A stretch of DNA of 8,859 bases, taken from the NCBI GenBank assembly GCA_018061385.1, contig JAGOUF010000058.1, positions 1-8,859 on the forward strand, read 5' to 3'. The stretch comes from Chitinophagaceae bacterium (GTDB lineage Bacteria > Bacteroidota > Bacteroidia > Chitinophagales > Chitinophagaceae). The translations under genes were made by a program, and so were the position numbers. The notes under the pieces are model-generated. The model saw nothing but the letters and a program-made list of their open reading frames with translations. It did no database searches and was not told the origin of the DNA. The number at the start of each line of letters is the position of its first letter. Position 1 is the stretch's first letter. Of this stretch, positions 1 to 8,083 are shown piece by piece.

Positions 1-2008
1 CTTGTCTACCTGCAGGATTGTCTTTACCATCAATGGTTTCAGGTTCAATAGGGCAGCATTCACCTTTACCAATTGCTTTAAGTTTAGCAGCATCTACACC
101 TTTTTTAACTAAGTAGTTTAAGCAGGCATCGGCACGGTCTTGACTTAATTTTTGGTTGTATTCTGTTGTTCCTAATTTATCGGTGTAACCCAATATTTCA
201 AGTCCTAAATTTTTCTCACGATTTAAGATAGAAGCCAATGTATCTAACATTACTGCTGTTTCTTGTCTTAAGCTGTATTTGGCAAAATTGAAGTAGGCAG
301 CTTGATCTTGTAAGGGTTCTTGTTCTGTAGTATCTGGAGGCACTATTTTTTCTATAGGAACCAAACAAAATGCAGTATTCATCAAAGTATCATTTTCGCT
401 TCCAATAGTTGTAGGAGCATTAAATTCTATACCAGCATTATTGTATTCTACTTTTGAACCTGCTAATGCAGATGGAGCAAATTCTTTTACCTCAAAAAAG
501 TATTCTCCTTTACTATTGGTGTTTTGTGTAACAATGATTTTGCCACTTACTTTATCAGTTACAACAACACTTGCATCGGTTAATGGTAAATTGGTTTTAC
601 AATCTGTAACAATTCCTGCAACAAATTTTTTATAGGTTTTATTGATGTTGAACAATTCTAAACAACAAGCAGAAGCCCTATCTGTGGAAATCATGGCATC
701 TTGCAACAATTTTATAGAACCTTTATTTACAAAATAAATATCGTCTTTTACAGAGTTTACAGGGTAACCTAAGTTAACTGGTTGACTAAAACTATTGGGT
801 AAACTTCCTTTACTTTCAAACAAATCAAAGCCACCCATACCAACTCTTCCATTGGTGGCAAATACCAATGAACTAGAAGCTACATTGTAAAAAGGAGATT
901 CATCATCATCTTTTGTATTAATTATTTTGCCTAGATTTAAAAATGAACCAGGCTCTCCGTCAGCGTTTAATGGTGCATACCAAATATCAAATTTACCTTG
1001 ACCACCTTCTCTGTTAGAAGCATACAATAAATATTTCCCATCAGCAGTTACATAAGGTTGTTTACTGCTAAAACCAACAGCATTTACGTTGCTACCCAAT
1101 TTTACAGGCTCGGTCCAACTACCACTTTTATTTTCACTTAAATAAATAGCCGAAATATTTTTGCCATCAGTTTTTGTCCAACGAGTAAAATAAATTCTTT
1201 TTCCATCAGCAGTAATGCTTGCAGCTCCTTGCTCTACACCTGCTTCTGTGGGTAGATTAAATTTTTGAACAGCACCAGAAGCATTGGTATAAACATTACT
1301 AACATAAGGATTTTTATTCTTTACAGTTAATGCAGAACTATCGGCTCTTGAAGAAGTAAATACAATAGCATTGCCACTGTACCATGCTGCATAATTAGAT
1401 CCATTAGATACTGATATCCCAGCAGTTGTTGCAACTTTATATGCATCTATATCTTTTTTAGCCAATTCAGCTTGAATGAACTTTAAGTTAGCCAATTCTA
1501 ATTTAGCATGCTCAGTATAGTCATCTTTAGTAGAATAAGATTTTAAGAATGATTCAAACTGTGTTTCAGCCACAGCATATTGACCTGTTGCTCTTAAACT
1601 CATGGCATGGTAATAAGGAGCTAATGGATAAGCAACTTTATCTGCCTTTGCATAAAAAGGGGTTGCCTTACCATAATCATTTAATTTTCTATAACACTCT
1701 GCTATACGATATACAACCTCATTATCATTTGCAGCTCCTTTGCTTGTGGAGGCTTGCTTACTATTTTTCTTTTTGCCACTTGCCTGAACAGTATAAGGAT
1801 CATAACCTGATGTTGTAGGCTTGGTTTTTTGCTCTACATATTTTTCATAGTACACAGCAGCAGAGTACCAATCTCCTTTAGCATAATACTTATCGGCATT
1901 GCGTTTATAATCGGCAACATATTGTGCCATTAGAGAAGAACTGCAAAACAATAAAACAACAATTGCGATAATTGATTTGTGCAGATATATATTGATAGGC
2001 TTTTTCAT
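1..2008 (-). CDS. PorE-like OmpA-family protein of the T9SS (TPR-PD40-CRD-OmpA), 3' end outside window
   Basis: The frame is open from 2008 to the left edge (669 codons) with no stop. Residues 1-28 are a signal peptide (MKKP start, hydrophobic core, ending LMAQ). Residues about 30-160 hold TPR-type helices (YYAKGDWYSAAVYYEKYV, then YRIAECYRKLNDYGKA), split by a Lys/Ser-rich linker. Residues about 255-400 carry PD40/WD40-like blades (ITADGKRIYFTRW, VTADGKYLLYASN, GGQGKFDIW, GMGGFDLF). Residues 461-507 resemble a carboxypeptidase regulatory-like domain. From about 568 there is an OmpA C-terminal domain: GYTD and NQKLSQDRA supply the conserved Asp and Arg that bind peptidoglycan. The usual NRRVE segment would follow the final GRQ, just off the edge. 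This domain order and length match PorE, which links the T9SS to peptidoglycan. The 2008 start gives a normal signal peptide; an in-frame ATG at 2029 adds MTNEKFI. It follows the PorP/SprF gene by 49 bases, so it is probably co-transcribed. It may be a paralogue dedicated to the neighbouring adhesin rather than core PorE. Confidence 0.9.
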   Translation of the reverse strand, partial: MKKPINIYLHKSIIAIVVLLFCSSSLMAQYVADYKRNADKYYAKGDWYSAAVYYEKYVEQKTKPTTSGYDPYTVQASGKKKNSKQASTSKGAANDNEVVYRIAECYRKLNDYGKATPFYAKADKVAYPLAPYYHAMSLRATGQYAVAETQFESFLKSYSTKDDYTEHAKLELANLKFIQAELAKKDIDAYKVATTAGISVSNGSNYAAWYSGNAIVFTSSRADSSALTVKNKNPYVSNVYTNASGAVQKFNLPTEAGVEQGAASITADGKRIYFTRWTKTDGKNISAIYLSENKSGSWTEPVKLGSNVNAVGFSSKQPYVTADGKYLLYASNREGGQGKFDIWYAPLNADGEPGSFLNLGKIINTKDDDESPFYNVASSSLVFATNGRVGMGGFDLFESKGSLPNSFSQPVNLGYPVNSVKDDIYFVNKGSIKLLQDAMISTDRASACCLELFNINKTYKKFVAGIVTDCKTNLPLTDASVVVTDKVSGKIIVTQNTNSKGEYFFEVKEFAPSALAGSKVEYNNAGIEFNAPTTIGSENDTLMNTAFCLVPIEKIVPPDTTEQEPLQDQAAYFNFAKYSLRQETAVMLDTLASILNREKNLGLEILGYTDKLGTTEYNQKLSQDRADACLNYLVKKGVDAAKLKAIGKGECCPIEPETIDGKDNPAGRQ

Positions 2009-2057
2009 TATAAATTTTTCGTTAGTCATTTAATTATAGGCTTTAACAAACATGGTT

Positions 2058-3059
2058 TTATAATCGAGGACAGATAAAATTCTTTCCACTCAACTCTTTG
2101 TTTTTTCTACCAGTATACGAAAGAGAAAATTCAAAGCTATTAGCAGTACCAATGTTTTTGCTTAATTGAGAAGAATTAATATCGTAGCTTAACCCCAAGG
2201 TGAAACTCTTATAATAAAATCCTGCAAAAGGCACAAGGGCATCATCGAATCTGTAGTTAAAACCCAATAATACATCAGTTATAGCTGATGCTTTAATTTG
2301 AGCATAAGCACCCAGCATTTTTTCTTCAGCATTGCCTTGACGTAAGTACAATAGATTAGGCGTAATACTCAACACTTCGCTAGCATTAATTTTTACACCC
2401 CCATGTACTGTATAACGAATAGGAAATTTTGTTGTAACTACTGATGAAGAAAGAAATTTATCATCGGGTTGTGTAATATGATTGGCAGAAAAACCAAGAA
2501 AAATATTTGCTTTTTTATTTGGAGCAGCATCATAATAAACCATACCAGCACCAGCATCAAAAACAGTTGAAGATGGATTGGCAATAATATCAGTTGTTGG
2601 TGTGTTAGGGTTATATCCAGTTGCAGCAAACCATTGGTCGCCAAATTGGAATTTAGAAGTATTGAATCTTCTTTGAACCATTCCAGCTTGCAAACCAAAT
2701 ACCAAACGTTGGTTACCGTTAATGCCAAACTTTACACCAGTATAAGCAATAGAAGCATGAGCAGTTAAATAAGTGAAGCCGCCATTACCAGCAGTTTGTT
2801 GAAGAATACTACCACCAAAATTTAGGTTTTTGTTGGTAACCACATCGCCCGACAAACCAACAGTAGAAAAACCATTGGCAATATTGCTCCACTGATTACG
2901 ATAAATAGCAGATATTCTATAATCACCATCAATAGCACCTGTTAAAGCAGGATTTAACCAAGAAGGATATACATAATATTGAGAAAAATGTGGGTCTACT
3001 TGAGCTTTGCAAATAAAGCTTATAGCAGCAGCAAATAAAATTAAAAATACTTTTTTCAT
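2058..3059 (-). CDS. PorP/SprF family type IX secretion system outer-membrane protein
   Basis: This 333-residue protein has a signal peptide (MKKVFLILFAAAISFICKA, probably cut before Gln20). Right after it comes the family hallmark DPHFSQYYVYPSWLNPALTG, followed by RISAIYRNQW. The rest alternates polar and hydrophobic residues with many Gly and aromatic ends, as expected of an outer-membrane beta-barrel; the length is normal for PorP/SprF. In known systems SprF-type proteins are needed for secretion or surface attachment of T9SS cargo with type B C-terminal domains, such as SprB. The gene lies directly downstream of such a cargo gene, so it is most likely that cargo's cognate partner (inference). 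I chose the ATG at 3059 because it begins the signal peptide; an in-frame ATG at 3092 would add 11 hydrophilic residues before it. The 50-base gap from the adhesin stop holds only a weak hairpin (3072-3085, TTGG/CCAA arms) without a T-run, so read-through is expected. Confidence 0.93.
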   Translation of the reverse strand: MKKVFLILFAAAISFICKAQVDPHFSQYYVYPSWLNPALTGAIDGDYRISAIYRNQWSNIANGFSTVGLSGDVVTNKNLNFGGSILQQTAGNGGFTYLTAHASIAYTGVKFGINGNQRLVFGLQAGMVQRRFNTSKFQFGDQWFAATGYNPNTPTTDIIANPSSTVFDAGAGMVYYDAAPNKKANIFLGFSANHITQPDDKFLSSSVVTTKFPIRYTVHGGVKINASEVLSITPNLLYLRQGNAEEKMLGAYAQIKASAITDVLLGFNYRFDDALVPFAGFYYKSFTLGLSYDINSSQLSKNIGTANSFEFSLSYTGRKNKELSGKNFICPRL

Positions 3060-3109
3060 ATAATTCGTTTGTTGGCTTAAACCAATTTTCAATTCTTAAT
3101 AAGTGTGCA

Positions 3110-6100
3110 TTAACGTATCAAATTAATTGTACCACGTTTGTTTACAGTTTTACCATCAGGCATAGTAACAGAAACTACATAGATATAAACACCTACAGGC
3201 TGCATTTGTCCTTTATACCTTCCGTCCCATCCACTAGTTACGTCATTGGTTTCAAATATTCTTTCTCCCCACTGATTGTAAATTTGCATATTCAATTTCT
3301 GAATATAATTACCGTACACTTTTAAAACATCATTCTTACCATCTCCATTTGGTGTAAATGTATTGGGTACAAATACGCCTACATCTGGATATTGTGTAGA
3401 ACCTATTGCAGAACCAGTTACATTTTGACAAACTATAGCACCTAGTGCTTTTACAATTAAAGTAATAGTTTGATTGGGCTGTAAGCCACTAACAGTATGT
3501 GTTAAACCTGTAGTACCAGATGATGGAGTAACGAATGTTGTACCATTATCTATGGATACTTGATAACCTGTTGCTCCTATTACTGCAAGCCAGCTAAAGG
3601 TTAAAGAATTAATACTTGAATCTGTAAGTTTTACAATTGGATTTAATAAAGTAGCTTGTAGTGATACAGGCTTAGTAATTGTTCCATTACACCCTTGTGG
3701 AGATGTAATATTTAATACAACATTATAAGAACCTGATGCTGCATATAAGTGTTGCGTTGATTGAATACTTGAAGTATTATTAGAACCAGAAGAAGGTTCT
3801 CCAAAGTTCCAATTATAAGTATTCATTGCATTTGGCAATCCCGTAAAGCTTACAAAATCTTTTGCACAACCAGTTGACGTAATTGTAAAGTCAGCAACTG
3901 GAGTTGCATTTACTACTATTGGAACTACAAGAGGAGTGCTTGGGCAACCAGTAGAACTTGTTACAGTTAATGAAACATTATATGAACCAGCAGTTGCAAA
4001 TATGTGAGATGGGTTTTGTGTTGCATTGGTATTATTAGTACCTGAACTTGGGTCACCAAAATTCCAAGCCCATTGTGAAATTGTACCAACTGGAGCAATA
4101 GTTGATGTTGTACTATTGAAAGCAATAGCAACAGTAGCACAAGTTGTAGCTGATTGTGTAAATGCTGCCACAGGCACTGCTGACAAAGCAACATTCTTTG
4201 TTACATCTGCATAGCAGCCTTCTGTTGTTACTACACGAAGTTTTACAGCATAAGTTCCACCTGCAGAAAAATTATGTGCTGTATTGGTTGTAGCTGCTGT
4301 ATTATTTGGTGCAGAAGTAGGATCGCCAAAATCCCATTGCCATTGGTCAATAGTTAATCCATTGCCTGTTGATGCATTGGTAAAAGGAACAGTTTGCAAG
4401 CATCCGTTATTGATAAAAGTGAAATCTGATGTTGGGCCTTGTATAACGGTTACAGGGAATGAAAATGTTTTTACACCATTACATCCATCAGGAGTTGGGC
4501 TCACAGCATTAATCACCACTGGAAAGCTTCCTACTGTATTATAAACATAAGGTGCAGGTATCCTGTAAGTGTAAAGCCAAACTCCATCAATTAATACGCT
4601 ATCAATTAATACAGTTGGCAAAATTAAGTCTGCACTTGTTTGCGTAACACTAGCATTAGGCGAAAGGTTAGAATTGTTGGTAAAATCCCAATTGATGCTT
4701 ACTGGTTTGAATGCCAATGTAACACTCATATAAAATTGCGAACCCTTACAAGCAGCAACATTGGAACCTGTACTAAACTGATTTTGTACATTGAAGCCAG
4801 ACAATAAATCAACCAAGTTTGTACCTGCATTGTAGGCATAACTTTCTGAACTTGCATATCCATAAGATATTGCATTAAAACCCCCACTTGTACAAGCCAA
4901 TGTATAGAACACAGAAGGCGAATATCCTGGAGCTACTAATATTTGAGCGTATGAATAAGTAGCATCAATTGGTACAAAAACTGCTGGCACCAATGCATTT
5001 GTTTGGTCTGTAATAGTAAAGTTCAAAGCATCTACTGTTTTGATAACAACATTGATGTAGTTGGTAGCATTACTATTCTGTGTTTGAATTGGAGAGACAA
5101 TAATTTTATCGATTGTTTGTTCAACGGCACTTAAATAAATCATATCTGGGTCACCACCAGTTCCATTGTAACTATTGCCACATTTAGAAGCGTTAGTAGT
5201 GTATTGAGCTACCATTACTGGTGAAGTAGTACTAATAACTACTGGCACAGTGCTCTTAAATTCATAGTACAAATTATTTACCAATGTAATTGATGTACTA
5301 GGGCTGGTAGTACTTGCATTAGTAATACCAAGTATTGGTAATGAGTTGGGCAATGTAACGCCATTTACTGTTACTACAGTGGATGCATAATCAGGATTGA
5401 TCATCACCCTGTAAATGTTGTTGAAATAATTAGTGCCTGCAGTTGGGGCTGAAACATATTTACGACCCCAAGCTACAGATGGGAAACATTGTTGGAACAA
5501 ATTATCTCCTGATGCAGAACTTCCATCACAAGTAATACTAATTTTTCCAGAACCTGAAAAAACAGCAATTGGTTGGCATGAGCTTCCACTGCTACTGATA
5601 GATTTAATTTGTGTGCCTGTTAAATCCGTTACATTATCTGATGCTTTTATAATCCACACATCGCCTTTGTTCAAGGTTTTTGTATTTACACCAGTCATGC
5701 CAGTTTCGCTAGTGATGCCAGCTGGTAAAGTTGCTTGCACTGTAGTATTGTTTTGGGTAGCTACCACAAAAACATAAGAACGTGAATTGGAGTTTCCTGA
5801 ATTGGAAACCTGTGTATAGTTCAATGCTGTATAACTTTTGCCCAATGTATTTACAGGGAACAAAACACTTGCAGCAGTTACTTGGCTACCATAAATTTCA
5901 GCATAAGCAACCACTGGATTTGTGCTGTGTATGTAGATGCCTTTGTTGGCGTAAACTCCTTCCGCAGTTAATCTTGCATCATTTGCACCACTATATGGAA
6001 TTTGGCTAGAAGCTGTTACAGAACCAGCGGGGACAGTTAGTGTTTCAACCAAATTGGAGCCAACATAAATGGTAACGGTTGAAGCAACATCGGCAGTAAA

Positions 6101-7834
6101 GTACAATGTCATTTGTGCATTGTTACTGCTTCCATCGGCACCAGATATTTTTTCATGTAAGCCAAAGCCTGTCCAGAAATCTGTTCCTTTATTGGAGAAG
6201 CCTTGTTGTCCTTGTCCACCAATTGGTTCAATAGCACCAGTTAACTCAACTTCTTGAGTTGTGGCACTACCTCCACTATTGGTAATTTTTTTATTGTAAT
6301 TAGAAAGTGATGTTGGGGAGAAACGAACATAGATGGTTGTTGTAGCCAATGTACTACCAGTATAAGGAATGGTTAATACAGATTGGAAACCTGTACCAGA
6401 TGTTAATGAAATCTTGTAACCAGCAGGTGCAGTAACAGTAATGTTGCCAGTTGCTGGTGTTAAATAGTATGCAGCTAGTGTGTAAGTTTTTTCAGGTGAG
6501 GTAGTGCCTTGTTGTACTGTTCCAAAAGCCAATGATGTTGGGTTAACAACAATGGTTGGTGAAGCGGGCAATGTGGTAAATGTTATTTGATTTCCATAAG
6601 AAGTTCCTACACTGTTGGTTGCAAAAGCTCTTGCAAAATAAGTAGTGCTTGCAGTAAGCACACTGAGCAAACTATTAAATGAACCTGTGCCAGTACCTGA
6701 GTTTACAAAACTATTGGCAGTTGTAGGGTTGGCAGTAGTTGACCAGCATACACCTCTTGCAGTAATTGCCCTTCCCCCATCATCAGAAATGTTTCCTCCG
6801 CTTAATGCAGATACAGGTGTAATGGCTGAGGCTGCTGTAGTAGTTAATATGGCCAATGTTGGTGCTGGAGTGGTTACATCAATTACTGCTCCATAGCTTG
6901 TGCCAACAGGGTTCGTGGCGTATGCTCTTACATGATACAATGTACCAGCAGTAAGGCTAGTCATACTGCTTGGATATGCCCCAGTAACAAGAATGCCATC
7001 TGTTGTTTTTGAATCTGCAATGGTTGGTATTGCCACAGTACTACTGTAACAAAAGCCACTTGCAACAAGGGAAGCAAATCCACCTGTGCTTGTAATATTG
7101 CCATTACCAGTTGCTGTTGTTTGACCTGTTTGGTTAGCTGAAACTGTTGTTACAGCAGGTAGTCCCCAAGACGCAGTAAAGTTATCTGTGGCCCATAAAG
7201 ACACATTAGAAGATGAGCCTGCATAAGCAGAAATCCAACGAACGGTAACTGTTGCTCCATTGGCTAGGTTAAGCCCCGATAAAGTATAATTTAACCCTGT
7301 TGATGGAGTGGTTACAGTTGCAATGCTTGTCCATGAAGTGCTTGTAATGGCATCATCTATTGCACCAGTAGTAGAATATTGTACTAAAAAATCTGCACCA
7401 GTTCCTATTGAATAATATCTTTCTGCATCAAATCCAATTCCAATGGCAGCCATGGTTACACCAGTAGTATTGGTTAACTTAACACCCCATGACCTAAGTG
7501 TAGTGCTGGTCATAATAGAACCCAAGGCCCTATCTGTATTGCCCAATACAGAGCCACACGCCCAAATTCTATTGCTGGGGTTCGCATCTCCTGTAGACCA
7601 AGTTCTATAGTTACTTTGGTTGGTAAACCATCCCGGTATCGTTACATTGTCTGTCCATGTAACATTGCCACTAGGGCTGGTAGCAGACAATCCATCAAAA
7701 TTTTGGGAATAGGATGTTGGCGTTGCTGTCATGGATATTTGTGCAGCTACATTGTTGCTCAACAATATAGTAAGCATAGCCGTAAAGGCGGTTATGCAGT
7801 TGAATAATGTTGGGAAGCGAAATCTTTTTTTCAT
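3110..7834 (-). CDS. Large T9SS-secreted multidomain surface protein (IgGFc-binding-like module, PKD repeats, CHU_C type B sorting domain)
   Basis: The product has 1574 residues. Domains seen in order: signal peptide 1-31 (cut likely at VAA/Q); N-terminal beta domain 33-224 with SYSQNFDGL and IPGWF; two Bacteroidota-type Fn3-like repeats, about 226-322 and 324-422, each ending with an RAxATNxVGTSYG motif; an ASH/choice-of-anchor-like Ig domain 425-534 (NPTSLAFGTV); an IgGFc-binding-like module about 549-1000; a PKD-like domain 1028-1134; three clear PKD domains 1135-1397 (WDFGDP, WNFGDP, WNFGEP); an Fn3 domain 1398-1483; and a CHU_C domain 1484-1574. The architecture indicates an extracellular adhesin or surface-coat protein exported through the T9SS. 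No catalytic domain is recognisable. It is the first gene of an apparent three-gene operon with PorP/SprF and PorE-like genes and is preceded by a 325-base leader. The ATG at 7834 has an A/T-rich leader and directly precedes a Lys/Arg n-region. The ligand cannot be inferred. Confidence 0.93.
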   Translation of the reverse strand: MKKRFRFPTLFNCITAFTAMLTILLSNNVAAQISMTATPTSYSQNFDGLSATSPSGNVTWTDNVTIPGWFTNQSNYRTWSTGDANPSNRIWACGSVLGNTDRALGSIMTSTTLRSWGVKLTNTTGVTMAAIGIGFDAERYYSIGTGADFLVQYSTTGAIDDAITSTSWTSIATVTTPSTGLNYTLSGLNLANGATVTVRWISAYAGSSSNVSLWATDNFTASWGLPAVTTVSANQTGQTTATGNGNITSTGGFASLVASGFCYSSTVAIPTIADSKTTDGILVTGAYPSSMTSLTAGTLYHVRAYATNPVGTSYGAVIDVTTPAPTLAILTTTAASAITPVSALSGGNISDDGGRAITARGVCWSTTANPTTANSFVNSGTGTGSFNSLLSVLTASTTYFARAFATNSVGTSYGNQITFTTLPASPTIVVNPTSLAFGTVQQGTTSPEKTYTLAAYYLTPATGNITVTAPAGYKISLTSGTGFQSVLTIPYTGSTLATTTIYVRFSPTSLSNYNKKITNSGGSATTQEVELTGAIEPIGGQGQQGFSNKGTDFWTGFGLHEKISGADGSSNNAQMTLYFTADVASTVTIYVGSNLVETLTVPAGSVTASSQIPYSGANDARLTAEGVYANKGIYIHSTNPVVAYAEIYGSQVTAASVLFPVNTLGKSYTALNYTQVSNSGNSNSRSYVFVVATQNNTTVQATLPAGITSETGMTGVNTKTLNKGDVWIIKASDNVTDLTGTQIKSISSSGSSCQPIAVFSGSGKISITCDGSSASGDNLFQQCFPSVAWGRKYVSAPTAGTNYFNNIYRVMINPDYASTVVTVNGVTLPNSLPILGITNASTTSPSTSITLVNNLYYEFKSTVPVVISTTSPVMVAQYTTNASKCGNSYNGTGGDPDMIYLSAVEQTIDKIIVSPIQTQNSNATNYINVVIKTVDALNFTITDQTNALVPAVFVPIDATYSYAQILVAPGYSPSVFYTLACTSGGFNAISYGYASSESYAYNAGTNLVDLLSGFNVQNQFSTGSNVAACKGSQFYMSVTLAFKPVSINWDFTNNSNLSPNASVTQTSADLILPTVLIDSVLIDGVWLYTYRIPAPYVYNTVGSFPVVINAVSPTPDGCNGVKTFSFPVTVIQGPTSDFTFINNGCLQTVPFTNASTGNGLTIDQWQWDFGDPTSAPNNTAATTNTAHNFSAGGTYAVKLRVVTTEGCYADVTKNVALSAVPVAAFTQSATTCATVAIAFNSTTSTIAPVGTISQWAWNFGDPSSGTNNTNATQNPSHIFATAGSYNVSLTVTSSTGCPSTPLVVPIVVNATPVADFTITSTGCAKDFVSFTGLPNAMNTYNWNFGEPSSGSNNTSSIQSTQHLYAASGSYNVVLNITSPQGCNGTITKPVSLQATLLNPIVKLTDSSINSLTFSWLAVIGATGYQVSIDNGTTFVTPSSGTTGLTHTVSGLQPNQTITLIVKALGAIVCQNVTGSAIGSTQYPDVGVFVPNTFTPNGDGKNDVLKVYGNYIQKLNMQIYNQWGERIFETNDVTSGWDGRYKGQMQPVGVYIYVVSVTMPDGKTVNKRGTINLIR
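3113..3385 (-). other. Type B T9SS C-terminal sorting domain (CHU_C / gliding motility-associated C-terminal domain)
   Basis: Residues 1484-1574 of the large protein. The hallmark FVPNTFTPNGDGKND is followed by IYNQWGERIFE, GWDGRYKG and PVGVYIYVV, then a final strand ending NKRGTINLIR. This is the classic CHU_C/TIGR04131 pattern and runs to the last residue, as expected of a targeting signal read by the T9SS translocon in the periplasm. Type B domains, unlike type A, depend on PorP/SprF-like partners, which fits the next gene. Confidence 0.95.
3644..4432 (-). repeat. Three tandem PKD-domain repeats in the large surface protein
   Basis: Residues 1135-1221, 1222-1312 and 1313-1397 are consecutive PKD units of 85-91 residues. 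Each has the signature strand (WQWDFGDPTS, WAWNFGDPSS, YNWNFGEPSS), an Asn/Thr-rich loop with NNT, and the closing AxGxYxVxL strand. The DNA is related but clearly diverged, so this is an old duplication and not a recent slippage array. A more divergent PKD-like unit (residues 1028-1134, NWDF) precedes them. PKD tandems usually act as stiff extracellular spacers. Confidence 0.88.
4835..6190 (-). other. IgGFc-binding-protein-like module within the large surface protein
   Basis: Residues about 549-1000. The pattern resembles the N-terminal domain family named after the human Fc-gamma binding protein: opening GTDFWTGFG; then NPVVAYAEIYGS with SVLFPVNTLGKSYTALNY; then VFVVATQNNTTVQ; then IAVFSGSGK; then DNLFQQCFPSVAWGRKYV followed by a YRVM strand. 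The order and spacing of these pieces match the family. The family name does not show that this protein binds IgG; in environmental Bacteroidota the ligand is unknown. Boundaries are approximate. Confidence 0.75.
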
Positions 7835-7867
7835 ACAAATAAAAATTGGTAATTAACTTATTGTTGA

Positions 7868-7881
7868 GAAGCAAAAGCTTC
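7868..7881 (-). repeat. Short hairpin in the 5' leader of the adhesin gene
   Basis: GAAGC and GCTTC form a perfect 5-base stem around a four-base loop, about 34 bases upstream of the adhesin ATG. It would lie in the 5' untranslated RNA if transcription starts further upstream. The short stem may be chance in such A/T-rich DNA. Confidence 0.3.
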
Positions 7882-7943
7882 ATTTGAAAGAAAACTAACG
7901 AGTAAATTTTTTTTGGAAACTGATAAATAGTTCAGTTGTACAA

Positions 7944-7957
7944 GCTGATTGATCAGC
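7944..7957. repeat. Perfect 14-base palindromic element (6-2-6)
   Basis: GCTGAT, two bases, ATCAGC. The two-base centre is too tight for an RNA hairpin, so if it matters it is more likely a site for a dimeric DNA-binding protein. It sits about 110 bases upstream of the adhesin start. There is no evidence of the regulator. Confidence 0.3.
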
Positions 7958-7988
7958 AATAGATGTATCATAAAGCAAGCTTTGGTGA

Positions 7989-8027
7989 TGATAAAATGTT
8001 TATCAAATAAATCGTTAGAGCGATTTA
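7989..8027 (-). repeat. Two adjacent 7-base-stem hairpins in the leader
   Basis: Stem 1 is 7989-7995 with 7999-8005 (TGATAAA/TTTATCA, loop of 3). Stem 2 is 8008-8014 with 8021-8027 (TAAATCG/CGATTTA, loop of 6). Only two bases separate them. On the minus strand they lie about 135-170 bases beyond the DinB-like stop and about 155-195 bases before the adhesin start. They could be a weak terminator or processing site for the upstream gene, or part of a structured leader. No strong T-run follows. Confidence 0.35.
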
Positions 8028-8083
8028 AAGCTACACACAAACACTTGGGCTGTATTGTATTGCAACATGTATTTTTATGCAAA

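Noticed and set aside
441..1818. Plus-strand open frames at 441-635 and 1549-1818
   Set aside because: They are antisense to the PorE-like gene, whose domain motifs are continuous through both stretches.
2009..2029. Upstream ATG at 2029 as the start of the PorE-like protein
   Set aside because: It is in frame but adds MTNEKFI before a normal MKKP signal-peptide start, and an in-frame TAA directly precedes it. The 2008 start is preferred, though not proven.
2030..2053. Tiny frame MFVKAYN between the PorP/SprF and PorE-like genes
   Set aside because: Seven codons ending directly before the ATG at 2029 could suggest translational coupling, but it is too short to support and has no ribosome-binding signal.
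2438..2728. A 96-codon minus-strand frame inside the PorP/SprF gene
   Set aside because: It is an out-of-frame shadow; the PorP/SprF frame has a signal peptide and family motif and is unbroken.
3072..3085. Hairpin between the adhesin and PorP/SprF genes as a terminator
   Set aside because: The stem is only 4-5 bases with one wobble pair and has no T-run after it, so it should not stop transcription.
5433..5777. Open frame of 114 codons on the plus strand (with several shorter ones between 4026 and 7807)
   Set aside because: All lie antisense inside the well-supported adhesin gene. Long antisense frames are expected opposite its Thr/Ser/Val-rich codons and none resembles a known protein.
8073..8081. 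TATCGTTTG as a firm promoter -7 box
   Set aside because: The spacing inside the box is one base too long and no TTTG -33 element sits at the right distance upstream.
7858..8082. Possible 74-codon minus-strand gene in the adhesin leader
   Set aside because: Its product is rich in Cys and Leu with no recognisable pattern, it overlaps the inverted-repeat region, and its composition looks like translated A/T-rich non-coding DNA.
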